From: Atrina japonica
Taxonomy: Eukaryota; Mollusca; Bivalvia; Pterioida; Pinnidae
Reading direction: 5' to 3'
DNA length: 64,000 nucleotides
Assembly (NCBI GenBank): GCA_030159075.1
Contig: BROG01000029.1
Location: forward strand, 1,292,501 to 1,356,500
Shown: in pieces, positions 1 to 12,060 of the stretch
How positions within the stretch are numbered: position 1 is the first letter of the stretch
Layout: each line of letters opens with the position of its first letter
Program-made: the position numbers and the translations under genes
Notes under the pieces: generated by a model
What the model was told of the DNA's origin: nothing
Database searches by the model: none
Seen by the model: the letters and a program-made list of their open reading frames with translations, nothing else

Positions 1-524
1 CTTGATATTCTCAACTTGGCCTGATCAGCCAATCAGATGTCAAGATTAGCCAAAGTGGAGAAATACTTAAGTAATTCTGAAGTTGTACGGTGCCAGGATC
101 AGAACACGAGGTCACCAAGTTTACTCAGTATTAGAATTTAACTTTTTCTTTACTATTTTGAGTATATAGTGATTTGTGATTTGTAAATCTTCTCGATCTC
201 ATTAAAATGTAGCACATTATAATTTTCATCATTCGCATAAACAATTCTGGGTCACAGTCCTGATTATGCTGTAAAAATGAATACATACTTTGATTATAGT
301 ACTCATAATTTTTTGTATGTACTTAAAAATTCCTAATATATTTCTCATTTCCAAATGAGCAATCATTTTCATTATTACTTACGATAACATGTCATCAATA
401 CAAAAACATGTCTATTTGTGTTAATACCTTATAACCATGACAAGTTAGTTAAACTAGAGTAAAGAGTCAATTTAGTGACATCGAGCCCAGATATACCTGC
501 ATCTACTGACTGAGCTTGCCTGGT
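1..524. other. gene-free AT-rich stretch
   Basis: I see no open frame, RNA gene or recognisable repeat here. It lies upstream of the small Cys-rich reading frame at 525. Any promoter or upstream exon of that frame would be here, but nothing distinguishes one. Confidence 0.4.
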
Positions 525-707
525 ATGTACGCCTTATGGTTGTTACTTTTTGCGCTTCAGATTCTGGTTACGTCATGTAGTGTTTCAAAACAAATACCGT
601 GTTTTGGACTTGAACTTCAATGCAAAAAAGTTGAAGAATACTGGGGATGCAAATTATGTTTGTGTATGGTGAACATTAGAAAGAAATTAAAAATGATTAT
701 AGACTAG
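525..707 (+). CDS. candidate small secreted Cys-rich peptide (or terminal exon)
   Basis: A 60-codon frame starts at ATG 525; the frame is also open to a TTG nine bases upstream, which is not a eukaryotic start. Residues 2-17 are strongly hydrophobic, like a signal peptide. They are followed by a compact cysteine pattern, C26-x6-C33-x8-C42-x2-C45-x-C47, whose GC-x2-C-x-C ending resembles the last part of antistasin-type or similar protease-inhibitor repeats. An AATAAA signal lies about 97 bases after the stop. Alternatively, a pyrimidine-rich stretch ending in CAG at about 560 could be a splice acceptor, which would make this the last exon of a larger gene. The tail after C47 is basic and unremarkable. 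The function is unknown, and a chance reading frame is quite possible. Confidence 0.3.
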   Translation: MYALWLLLFALQILVTSCSVSKQIPCFGLELQCKKVEEYWGCKLCLCMVNIRKKLKMIID

Positions 708-803
708 AGGTACAGTTTACTTACAGATTTTTAATTTCTTACAAATTAGAAAAACGTGGAGGACTTAACTACTGTCCACTGTTGATTTTCCGTTATAAAT
801 ATC

Positions 804-809
804 AATAAA
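804..809 (+). terminator. AATAAA polyadenylation signal candidate
   Basis: A canonical AATAAA hexamer lies about 97 bases downstream of the small Cys-rich frame. It is the only reason to treat that frame as a possible transcript end. AATAAA is frequent by chance in DNA this AT-rich. Confidence 0.25.
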
Positions 810-949
810 ATACTCAATCAACATTCCTCCAGTAGTTTACCATTACTGGTATTTTCAATACATTGTGCATATAAATGATTGTAATCCTTTATGATATATG
901 CAATCTTGTATTAAATACTATAAACATAATACCAAATTTCTAATGCTCA

Positions 950-1390
950 AGACGATCGTTTATGTCAATTAGACTTCATCAGCTGAGCTCCAATTTTAAA
1001 TGGACTTTCTAAAGGGAAAGTGGTGCAATACAAGGTCAAATATTAAATCTAAATGAGTAGCCAAATCCGTCTAAGAGTAACCACTGTAAAAAGATGACTA
1101 TCTTAGCTTTTGAATAGATTAGAATTTAAATCAGTGCCAAATGATACTTTTGTATATGATTATCAGTTGGTACCGAAATACCATAGTTCCCATTTTAAAC
1201 AGATTTTCGAAAGGGAAAATGGTATGATACAAGGCCAAATAATACATATAAACCCATAGTAAAATCCGTCTAGGAGTAATCACTGTAAAAAGATGACTAT
1301 CTTATCTTTTGAATAGATTAGAATTTAAATGGTGTTATCAGTGCCAAATAATACTTTTGTATAAGATTATCAGCTGGTACCAAATACCAG
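950..1390 (+). repeat. dispersed repeat family A, two tandem diverged copies
   Basis: Two units about 200 bp apart share the words GTAAAAAGATGACTATCTTA (1088 and 1287) and AATAGATTAGAATTTAAAT, plus flanking similarity. The first unit also carries CTCAAGACGATCGTTT followed by GACTTCATCAGCTGAGCTC. Related copies lie at 57868-58078 (+) and 15690-15880 (-), so this is an interspersed family, here tandemly duplicated. No coding capacity is evident and the element class is unknown. Confidence 0.6.
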
Positions 1391-1439
1391 GTACTAGGTT
1401 TATGCATACCCTCGGGGACTCAAACGGTCCATCAGTAGC

Positions 1440-1440
<1 letters not shown>

Positions 1441-1475
<35 letters not shown>

Positions 1476-1482
1476 TGTGTGT
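1441..1482. repeat. (TAG)n / (TG)n microsatellite
   Basis: About eleven TAG triplets run directly into a short TG run. Confidence 0.9.
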
Positions 1483-1712
1483 TGCCAAAACCTTTTCTTT
1501 CCTTTTTAGCACTTAGATTGATATACGATAGCAAAGAGATATAGACAGGCATAAAAATTCTTAAATTGTGTGAAAATTTGTGAAACCTAGTTTAGTAATT
1601 ATTCACTTGCAATTGATTAACTCAACCTTACTATATGTGCATGCATACCACACTGGACCTGACCAGTGTATAGCTCTTATTTGTTATTGTACATCAAGTA
1701 CAAGTAGTGGAA
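1483..1712 (+). repeat. dispersed repeat family B copy
   Basis: The segment contains CACTTGCAATTGATTAACTC, then an AACCTTACTAT word, then GCATACCACACTGGACCTGA, and ends in an ACAAGTAGT motif. The same ordered words recur at about 11010-11210 (+), 11815-12060 (+) and 57545-57790 (-). Copies are diverged by substitutions and small indels. The element type is unknown; several copies lie beside reverse-transcriptase tail relics, so it may be part of a composite retroelement. Confidence 0.55.
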
Positions 1713-1728
1713 GAAGTGCCTTGCTACA

Positions 1729-2500
1729 ACACGTGCGTTCCTACAACATGTGCCTTGCTACAACCTGTGCCTTTGCTACAACACGTGCCTTGCTACAAAC
1801 TGTGCCTTGCTTTAACAAGTGCCTTGCTACAACATGTGCCTTACTACAGGATGTACCTTTCTACTTTCTACAACACGTGCCTTACTACAATAATTGCCTT
1901 GCTACATGTACCTTTTTTAACATGTGATTGCTACAACCTGTGTCTTCCTACAACACGTGCCTTGCTACAGCATGTCTTCCTACAACACGTGTCTTGCTAC
2001 AACCTGTGTCTTCCTACAACACGTGCCTTGCTACAGCATGTCTTCCTACAACACGTGCCTTGATACAACCTGTGTCTTCCTACAACACGTGCCTTGCTAC
2101 AGCATGTCTTCCTACAACACGTGCCTTTCTACAACATGTGTCTTCCTACAATATGTACCTTGCTTCAACCTGTGTCATCCTACCATACGTGCCTTGCTAC
2201 AGCCTGTCTTCCTACAACATGTACCTTGCTACAACCTGTGTCTTCCTACAACACGTGCCTTGCTACAACATGTGTCTTCCTACAACATGTACCTTGCTAC
2301 AACCTGTGTCATCCTACCACATGTGCCTTGCTACAGCCTGTCTTCCTACAACACGTGCCTTGCTACAGCCTGTCTTCCTACAACATGTACCTTGCTACAA
2401 CATGTGTCTTCCTACAATGTGTACCTTCCTACAACACGTGCCTTGCTAAAATATGTGCATTGCTAAAACACATGCCTTGCTACAATGCCTGGCTACAACG
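1729..2500. repeat. 17-bp minisatellite with recurrent CACGTG
   Basis: The tandem array is built on a unit close to ACAACACGTGCCTTGCT (17 bp) with frequent variants. In the second half, alternating 17- and 15-17-bp subunits (CTTCC and CTTGC types) give a 32-34-bp dimer period. Roughly a dozen units keep the palindromic E-box CACGTG. The unit contains no stop in any forward phase and its length is not a multiple of three. Several overlapping forward reading frames of 115-180 codons therefore arise here, with Cys/Leu/Thr-rich repetitive translations; I do not regard them as genes. Confidence 0.85.
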
Positions 2501-2591
2501 TACTGATCTTAGGGTTAATTACATTGAACAAAATTGGCGGTCAGTTCCCAATGATATTTCTCCATCATTTAAATAAAAAAGTAAAATATTT

Positions 2592-2714
2592 TAGTAGTAG
2601 CTAGTAGTAGTTGTGGTAGCAGTAGAAGCGGTGGTGGTAGTAGTAGTTGTGGTAATATTAATGGTAGGAGGAGAGTTGTTAGTATAGTGGCAGTAATGTG
2701 TCATATGTTGCGTA

Positions 2715-2780
<66 letters not shown>

Positions 2781-2787
2781 CACACAC
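2592..2787. repeat. TAG-rich tract followed by (TC)n(AC)n microsatellite
   Basis: An imperfect TAG/TGG trinucleotide tract at 2592-2690 precedes a clean (TC)n run from 2719 that switches to (AC)n until about 2787. A reverse-strand reading frame across it is purely repeat-derived. Confidence 0.85.
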
Positions 2788-2789
2788 GA

Positions 2790-3740
2790 TAGATATATGA
2801 GGAGTACTGGTCATCATAACTTACATATCTCATAACGAACTGTAAACATCGCCATGAATTACAAAATTAGATTGTAATATATGACACGATGGCTTGCATA
2901 TTAAATGATATCAATATTGTATGTCAGCACTTTCACTTATCCTTAGTTTCTGTTGCATACACGTTTAACAGATCTCCGGTTTAATTTCAAAAGTAGCAAA
3001 AGTCACAAACAATTTATATACGGGATATATTACCTGTTTGTTTATATGTTTATGTCAAATAATATACACGTGTTAGTAAGAGCGAATCACATACCATAAC
3101 ACTGACATTTATGTAAGGACAATGATAGTTATCTTTCATGGAGTATTTTACACCAAACATACACACAGAACTAACAAACGTAATGTTCGGGGTCATTTAT
3201 AGAAGAATCAAACGTCGTTCAAATATCGCAAAGTTTTAATGAAATGTATGTCAGATTTTTATATTGAGATAATGATAACAATTCAAGTTAACATTTTTCA
3301 AATTATAGAGAAGCGTCGTGTGCACTGTGTGCACTTAACATATAGGTCACTGTTGTTAAAAGACACGGCAGTAATATTGGTGTACACGTCATTGCATTTC
3401 CATTGTCATATTTTATTTACTATTATACTAGTCCGAGTATTTATAGTTTTAAGTTTTGTGTATCATTTTGTTTTATCATTCTTGTTTTAAATGTTTCAAA
3501 GTACGTTTGGTGAATTGACGTTCATGTCTTATGAGGTAAACTATATTCCGTTCGGTAGTTGGCGATTAAGATAAGATATATGCCGTGCATGATCGAAAAT
3601 CTGGGTTACTACATGTATGGCCCACAATTAAGTATTTCAAATGGAATGGCTGATAAGATATATTAAATTTATTATTTTAAATGAATATCTCCAAGACTAA
3701 ATTAATGATGAGAAAAAGTCTCGACTCTTTATGTTAAATG
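2790..3740. other. gene-free stretch
   Basis: No gene or recognisable repeat is seen. A forward open frame of 83 codons at 3239-3490 is hydrophobic and AT-driven, and has no recognisable domain. Confidence 0.4.
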
Positions 3741-3741
3741 G

Positions 3742-3838
3742 CATAGGCGTCAGAACCGGGGGTCTAGGGGGGGTTGAAAATTGGGGCTTAGCTCCCAGAC
3801 GTTTCTGGCGTCTGTGTGTTTTTAAGTTGGTTTAGCCC

Positions 3839-3869
<31 letters not shown>

Positions 3870-3896
3870 ACTTTCAATTTGCTTCCGACGCCTATG
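3742..3896. mobile_element. MITE-like element with CATAGGCGTC termini
   Basis: The left end reads CATAGGCGTCAGAACCGGGG. The right end is its inverted match GCTTCCGACGCCTATG, so both ends share CATAGGCGTCRGAA. Inside, GGGTTGAAAATTGGGG faces a run of about 20 C, a (CA)n tract and CTTTCAATTTGC, so much of the roughly 155 bp can fold back. It is non-coding, and the autonomous partner is unknown. Confidence 0.5.
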
Positions 3897-3899
3897 AAT

Positions 3900-4704
<805 letters not shown>

Positions 4705-4740
4705 TTCAACAATACTGTACAGTTGCTTATTCCAGAAGCG

Positions 4741-5578
4741 GTGTAAATCAGGTGTGGATACTTAAAAATTCTAAACAGCTTTTAGAAAATTTGAAGGCAA
4801 ACAATTTTTCTCGAATTCACAGTATCAAAACTTATGACTTCTCTACTCTTTCCACTACTATTCCACATAAAAAATTAAAATAAAGACTCTTCAGCATCAT
4901 AGACAACTGCTTTTTCACTAAAGGTGGTACCCGAAAATTTAAATATCTAGTGATTGGCTATCAGGATACTTATTTCGTCACATAAATATACTGAAGTTGA
5001 TATAAAAAAACATGCTGGAATTTCTAATAGACAATTTATTTGTAATGTTCGGAGACGTGGTCTTTCAACAAACTGTCGGCATTCCTATGGGAACCAATTG
5101 TGCTCCTTTATTGGCTGACCTGTTCCTTCATTCATACGAAGCAGACTTCAATCAGAAACTGCTGAATCAAAAGGAGAAAAAGTTAGCGGTGTCTTTTAAT
5201 TTGACATTTAGATATATCGACGACGTTTTGTCAATTAATAATGACAATTTTCATACATATGTCAATGCGATATATCCCAGCGAACTTAAAGATACAACAG
5301 AATCAAGCACACACGCTTCATACTTAGACATTTTACTTAATATAAACACAGACGGGAAATTAGCAACTAAGCTATACGATAAACGCGACGATTTCAGCTT
5401 TCCCATCGTAAATTTTCCACATTTAAGTAGTTATATCCCTCAGTCACCCGCATATGGAGTTTATATTTCACAAATGATCCGATATGCCAGGGCGTGCACA
5501 ACATATGAAGATTTCATATACAGAGATAAACTACTCACTGACAAATTATTGACACAGGAATATCGAAAACCGCGTTAA
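4741..5578 (+). pseudogene. Penelope-type reverse transcriptase, 5'-truncated and broken
   Basis: An open frame of 188 codons from ATG 5012 to a stop at 5576-5578 holds the palm half of a reverse transcriptase. GIPMGTN is at residues 23-29 and the catalytic YIDD box at 68-71, followed by a SYLDILL motif, KLYDKRDDF and an AYGVYISQMIRYARA block. Upstream bases from about 4741 translate to the preceding part of the same domain (KTYDFSTLSTTIPHKKLK and DNCFFTKGGTRKFKYLVI). That part is interrupted by an in-frame stop at the KLK segment and by a one-base insertion just before the ATG. The thumb and any endonuclease domain are missing; the frame ends soon after KLLTQ. The catalytic aspartates persist, so this copy may be fairly young. 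I assign it to Penelope-like elements by overall motif style; another RT clade is possible. Confidence 0.75.

Positions 5579-6360
<782 letters not shown>

Positions 6361-6449
<89 letters not shown>
6361..6449. repeat. (TA)n microsatellite, right half
   Basis: About 45 TA units immediately to the right of the MITE. Confidence 0.95.
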
Positions 6450-6453
<4 letters not shown>

Positions 6454-6592
6454 ATGCAGTAGTATCAAGATTCCGTATTTGTGTTTTGTGCACTATTCTT
6501 ATTTCATATAAGAACTGGATTAGTTATTCTTAGGCGAACAATCTCAGTTGCATATTGCGGGTTTACAAAAATCAAGAAACGTTTTGTGAACG

Positions 6593-6596
<4 letters not shown>

Positions 6597-6642
<46 letters not shown>
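6597..6642. repeat. (CA)n microsatellite
   Basis: About 23 CA units. Confidence 0.95.
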
Positions 6643-6645
<3 letters not shown>

Positions 6646-6788
6646 TAAATATAGAATATTATAAATTTTTTGCAGATATTTGATTGTTTCTTGATATTTA
6701 TAATGCACCAATATGTTGCTGTTCCCAAGTGAATTCGTCAAGTTTCACGATTGCACAGTTACTACATCCATCTATCTGTCTGTGTCGC

Positions 6789-6817
6789 CATCCATCCATC
6801 CATCCATCCATCCATCC

Positions 6818-6898
<81 letters not shown>
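6789..6898. repeat. compound (CATC)n(TATC)n(TA)n(TG)n microsatellite
   Basis: Four motifs follow one another without gaps, each a one-base change from the last. This suggests stepwise motif drift within one tract. Confidence 0.95.
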
Positions 6899-6899
<1 letters not shown>

Positions 6900-7075
6900 T
6901 ATAAATCTGTTATAATGGCCACCTCTATGTAAGGATTACATGTTTATAAAGGCCAGTTTTTTAAAACCCTTTGACTGCATACTTCAGCTAAATTAAACCT
7001 GTGTATAAGGGTCACCTGCACATAAAAGTAATTTTGTCTGGTCCTTGGGTGACCCCTATATACAAGTTTCTATCT
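6900..7075. mobile_element. fragment related to the CAGTCAAACC-type MITE
   Basis: Words such as ATGGCCACCTCTATGTAAGG, TTTATAAAGGCCAG and ACCTGTGTATAAGGGTCACC resemble the internal sequence of mariner-type MITEs with CAGTCAAACC ends, like the one 600 bp upstream. No clear terminal repeats are preserved, so this is a tentative call. Confidence 0.3.
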
Positions 7076-7142
7076 ATCTATATATATATATACGTTTGAT
7101 TTGTTGGTTGTCCAGAATGACTCCATTCACTATCAAGACCGC

Positions 7143-7205
7143 TTGTGGTGCTCTAGTGGTAGAGTGTATACCTTTATTGTTGTTTTGATTCCGGTGTTTC
7201 CCCTA
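7143..7205 (+). repeat. degenerate tRNA-like segment (old SINE head)
   Basis: GCTCTAGTGGTAGAGTG looks like a tRNA A box. TTTTGATTCCGG about 30 bases later looks like a decayed B box. There is no intact acceptor stem, so this is not a functional tRNA. Confidence 0.25.
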
Positions 7206-7209
7206 TACT

Positions 7210-9394
7210 AAGCGAATGATTTATAACATACGCACTCTGTTCTGAGATTCCAATTGTGCCGTGGTTGTATATGCAAAAAGTATTAGCTCTTATCTAAATT
7301 CGATTGCGAACGTTTTCTAAGACGATTGCTCTACAGCCGTGTTCAGAAGACAGGTTCATGCACAATAATCTGGTATTGGCAGTACGTTGTGGTGTATATA
7401 CAAAAGAAACAACAATATCACTTCACGGCGAATTACTATATACATATTATGCCCTTCTCAAAAGGATAAAATATTAAACAGATACAGTTCGTATTCCTGA
7501 CAAAAAATGCGTTTTATTGACACGGAACACGTATACATGTACACAGAATCCCTATGTATTATAGAAATATCAAAGTTCAAGTAAAAATGAAGAAGTACCA
7601 ATGAATATTCTTTACTTTAAGTCCATTAGACAATTAGATTTAAAAACGTTCTTACATTGAAGAACAATTGCGAATCCCAAACACGATGACACCAGGTGAA
7701 CGGAAGGCGTCAGCTCCACCTGTAAGCATGCTACAAACGTCGCAAATGTTCCATGGAACATGAAGTTCGGCCAAAAGGTTAATCTCAGTGAAAATTTCAT
7801 CAGTTTTTATTCATCAAAACTAACATATTAGGGTAAGCTCCTAATATAAATCTTTAAAATCTATAAAATACAAATGAAGTAAAATTTAACACATTTATTT
7901 TTACACCCAATATCAATAATCTGTTTAATTAAGGGACTATCAGCACCACCAAAATGGTGTTTAGAAAAATTTCCACAACAATGTGATACAAAACTTGTTT
8001 TTAGTCTTTTTATCACATCCGGAATCGGGATTTTGCTGATTAGACACCAAAGAGGCAGACAACCAATTTGGTCAAAGTACTCGAGGGATTTGATATCAGA
8101 TCCATCCGTTCAAGATACAAGCATTTTAAATATATAATGTGTGAATATGTAACGCATAAAATTGTATCATGGAAACAAGATATATATGTGTGTGTATATA
8201 TATATATATTAAATTGACATTTCTTGATGAAAATGATTAATGTCTTTAGTCAAATTTTGTAGCAGTAAGGAAAAGAGATGCTTTTAACTTCTGTCATTAA
8301 TTGTAAAAATATACAGAGCGTGAGGAAAATTATCAAAGACAAATCGCTAAATACAGGGAGCTTTCGCAAGTAATGGCGCCACTATTCCATGAATGGTATC
8401 ATTATGAATTCACATCGCAAAAAATAAACATTTGTTTTACAATCCGATATATAAGACTACCACATTAAATCCTGTTCAAAAACATACAGATCAAAAACAC
8501 GAAAAAAAAACGGAACAGGATTTATATAAATTCACAATTTTCTAATATTGTATAACTGTCAAATTTAAGTCAAATTATAAAACTGTTTCACTGTGAAAAC
8601 AGAACGTATCTTGTTCTCTAGAAGTATACAAAAACACCGTCATTAACCTCGCAGACATTTCTCGGTATCAATCTTTCGTAAGATCAAATACGTTTTAGTC
8701 GTTGTCATATCTGCGTGTTATCCATTGGTAATGCATTCTTTGCGACTGAGATTTCCTAAACGAAATAAACATGATTTCTTCAAAAGTAATTACATTAATC
8801 CGTCGATGACTTGTTTATGTCTGTAGTGTATACAGACTAAGTGAAATTGATTGTCAAACAAAAACTGTTTGCTTGGTATTTTGACTGTAACATAGTTTGG
8901 AGAGGCATGTTACAAACACAACAGTACGGCGTATGTTTAATTGTTCAAGGGGCGTAACTACTGCACTTGTGTAACCGAACTAGATCTTTGGATATTGTAA
9001 ACATGCCCGTCATGTCTGATTCTTGGTTTCGCCCAGGAAATACTTGTTTTTGTATTTCCTGTATATTTTGCTGTACATTGTCTTTTGGGAGAAATTTACA
9101 AGTGTAAATTTAAGTTCCTACAAACTTTCAATGCTCGTTTGCCCACGTGTTTCCTCAATGTTACATATCTACATGAGAGTATTGGAGACATCGTACTACT
9201 AAACTATATAGCCCTAGGACAGACAATTACAGCATTGATGATACATGTATGATCTTACAAAGACAGATATCACGCTAACACAAGATGCGATACAAAAGTG
9301 CGCTATGCTGTAGCTACATGTATATCTAATAACATGTCGTGAAGGGAATACTATGAAAACTAACGAGTTTAATTCCGTCTAAATTTATAGTCTG

Positions 9395-9396
<2 letters not shown>
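7210..9396. other. gene-free stretch
   Basis: AT-rich sequence without recognisable genes or RNA genes. A reverse open frame at 7612-7800 (62 codons) has no recognisable features. A short (TA)/(TG) tract lies near 8180-8210. Confidence 0.4.

Positions 9397-9400
<4 letters not shown>

Positions 9401-9459
<59 letters not shown>
9401..9459. repeat. (CT)n microsatellite
   Basis: About 29 CT units. Confidence 0.95.
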
Positions 9460-9464
<5 letters not shown>

Positions 9465-10050
9465 GTTTTTATTTCGTCTTATTGCTCCGATTTTTTTCAA
9501 CAACGACTGAAGTATTGCGACTGAAATATTTCCTTTCATATAGTTACAAAGCTGGAATTATCAGACGACAGACCAATGTAAAACATGGACTGCAATGTCA
9601 TGTTGTTTTATTATACTTCTGATATGTATCTTTACTTCTGATTAGTCAAAATCGTATCACGTGATCTAAAACATTATTCATGTCACCCTGAAACATTTAT
9701 GTCACCCTCTATGCTGGTTAGTGTCACCCTCTCGTGCGTACAATGAATGCGCGTACGGTTCGTTTTTTTTTTCTAGTAACATCTAGCACATATCTATGAG
9801 TTATGAAACGGACATTTGCTCGATGCAGACTGGAATGGAAAAATTTAATGATTTGACAGAATTGATACATCGTTGTCAAATATATTTGCTGGAGTCAGCC
9901 TTAATGGAGGCTTAAGATTAAAAACCGACACAAAGAATGATAAAACATATCGAAAGTGTTCAGTATCGAAGACAACTATGTTACAATCGTTATGAACTTA
10001 CGTAGGTCAGATTGTTAGTAAAGTTTTATTGCCTTTCGGCATGATAAAAT

Positions 10051-10196
10051 AATTAATGTCCTTGTTTTGGGTTGACATGAATATTTGCCCACCTCCGAGG
10101 TACGGTGTAATGTCACCCGAGGGCAGAGCCCTCGAGTTACATAATGCCTCTTGGGTGGACAAATATTCATGTCAACCCAAAACAAGGGCATTAATT
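10051..10196. mobile_element. 146-bp palindromic foldback element
   Basis: The outer arms 10051-10093 and 10154-10196 (43 bases each) are reverse complements with two mismatches. They share TTGTTTTGGGTTGACATGAA and ATATTTG-CCACC words. The inner part continues as an imperfect palindrome to the centre GAGGGC-AGA-GCCCTC at 10119-10133. The whole unit can form one long hairpin and does not code for protein, like a foldback MITE. Confidence 0.65.
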
Positions 10197-10800
10197 GTAT
10201 AAAGTCTTGGAGTCATGCGACTTTTATTTGTCTAGGTTTCATGATTCCGTGTCATGAGTACTTATAGAAACAAATTAATTGGTTTGTAGAAATATATAGA
10301 TAAACTCATTTAGGGTGTATTAAACAGCACTGCGTCTCATGTCCTCATGAGTTCAAGTGACTATGTATGTAAATGTTACCAATTCTACAGTCGTCAAGTT
10401 TAAAAACAAATTTATTTATCAATGTGTATCAAACTATAATGACAGTTTGCAAAACAAAACAAAACAAGAAATTGCTTTCGTCCGTTTGTTAAAGTACAAA
10501 CCCATGAAAATTTTGTATGAGGTTAAGTTTTAACTAAAAAAGGATTTTTCATTCTTCACATCGGCTGCTTTTTCCCCGTGTTTTTTTTTATTTATTTATT
10601 TGTATAAAGTATCCATAAGTTTCATTCTTGTGTTTGATATATGCGAAAACCATGTACAGATTTATCATATCCTGTTATCTTAAAATATCTGAGGTGTTTA
10701 TTTCATCATTTATGATTATAAGTATTACAAGTATTTTCATCTTCTTATATTCACATATCTACATATAACTGGACACTTCTTATTGAAGGTAACCAATATA

Positions 10801-10976
10801 CAGTGGAATCTTGTTATCTCGGAATTCACGGGACCGTTCCTATTACTTCGAGACATCCGGATTTCGAGATAAGCAGAATTTTTATTATTATATCTGTAAA
10901 AATCGGGACCGGGCTTTCAACTTTGACATATCCAGAATTTTGACTCAACCGATTTCGACATAACGAGATTCCACTA
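10801..10976. mobile_element. MITE-like element, TA-flanked (copy 1)
   Basis: The left end CAGTGGAATCTTGTTAT and right end ATAACGAGATTCCACT are inverted, with TA on both sides. A second copy with the same layout lies at 15893-16077. Shared internal words include CGAGATAA, AATCGGGACCGG / AATCAGGACCGG and CCGATTTCG. The ends recall pogo/Tigger-type MITEs. Confidence 0.6.
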
Positions 10977-11009
10977 TATATATCATAAAGAGGTTTATTC
11001 ATTATAAAA

Positions 11010-11210
11010 AAAAATTGTGAAAATTGCTTGAGAAACCCAGGTTTGGCACTTTTTCAATTATCTATTTATTCAACCTTACTATTTTTATATGAATACCACA
11101 CTGGACATGACCTTATTTTACCAAATATATGGGAATATAGAAGACTTTTTATTCCTGTGTACAGCTCTTGTTTGTTACTGTACATAAAGTACAAGTAGTA
11201 AAAGAAAAAA
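11010..11210 (+). repeat. dispersed repeat family B copy
   Basis: It shares TTCAACCTTACTAT, AATACCACACTGGACATGAC, TACAGCTCTTGTTTGTTACT and ACAAGTAGTA in the same order as the copy at 1483-1712. It runs directly into a Penelope-type tail. Confidence 0.55.
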
Positions 11211-11227
11211 AAATCGAAATAATTGTT

Positions 11228-11444
11228 TGGAATCTTTTTCGTTTTCGTTGGCGGTTGTTGAGATGTCTGTACCAATTGTGACGAGGATACACTCCTCATG
11301 TGTTTCATTGGACTTGACTGTGGACCGTTCGACAGGGGATGCTTACTCCTCCATGGCACCTGATCCCACCTCTTGGTTTCCAGAGGTCCGTAATTGTCCA
11401 TTTTTTACCGGATTTGTATCTATGTCCTGGACATTCTATTGATT

Positions 11445-11484
<40 letters not shown>

Positions 11485-11552
11485 TGGTACCCAGACAGTA
11501 TCTATAGAAGGTGCTAGAGTTCTATTCTATTGATTTATGCTTTGGTATCTGA
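11228..11552 (+). mobile_element. Penelope-type 3' tail (copy 2) with poly-T run
   Basis: The tail carries the same ordered words as copy 1 (GTTGGCGGTTGTTGAGAT, GACGAGGATACACTCCTCA, GACAGGGGATGCTTACTCC, CCATGGCACCTGATCCCACC). It is interrupted by a run of about 40 T at 11441-11482. The final words TTCTATTGATTTATGCTTTG and GTATCTGAGG come only after the run (11523-11552), so the T run lies inside the tail or marks a rearrangement. A short fragment of the opposite orientation (GACCAGGTGCCACGGAAGAG) follows at 11597-11616. Confidence 0.65.
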
Positions 11553-11814
11553 GGTTTTTATATTGGTAAACACAGCCCATGCCCGTTTAAGATAGGACCA
11601 GGTGCCACGGAAGAGTTGGTATCCAATACCAAATGTTTAATTGATTGATTATTATGATATCTGAAATAGAAATTAATGTTAACAAATCAAGATGAGAAAA
11701 AGATGTGAATGTTTTTGTTGCAATGTTGTGACAATTTTTGGAAATACTGAACAGTCGTAAGTCCACGTGCGTTTCTTTTTTTATTATCATTATTATATAT
11801 CATTATTCTTTAAA

Positions 11815-12060
11815 GGGACAATAAACTTTAAAACTACTTTCCTTTTTTACTTCTTAGTTCCATATACAATAACAAAAAAGATACATAGTATAAAAACTCT
11901 TAAATTCCTTTATATTTTGTGAAAATTACATGAAAAATCCAGTTTGGCAATCATTCACTTGCAATTGAATAATTCAACCTTACTATTTGTATATGCATAC
12001 CAAACTGGACCTGACCATATTTTCACAAAATGTTCAGTAATATAAGATGTGTTAACTGCT
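11815..12060 (+). repeat. dispersed repeat family B copy
   Basis: It shares ATTCACTTGCAATTGA, TTCAACCTTACTATTTG and ATGCATACCAAACTGGACCT with the copy at 1483. This is the second family-B copy within 1 kb, and both lie on the same strand. Confidence 0.5.

Noticed and set aside
1580..2576. Several long overlapping forward frames with Cys/Leu/Thr/Tyr repeats
   Set aside because: They are produced by the 17-bp minisatellite, which is stop-free in all forward phases.
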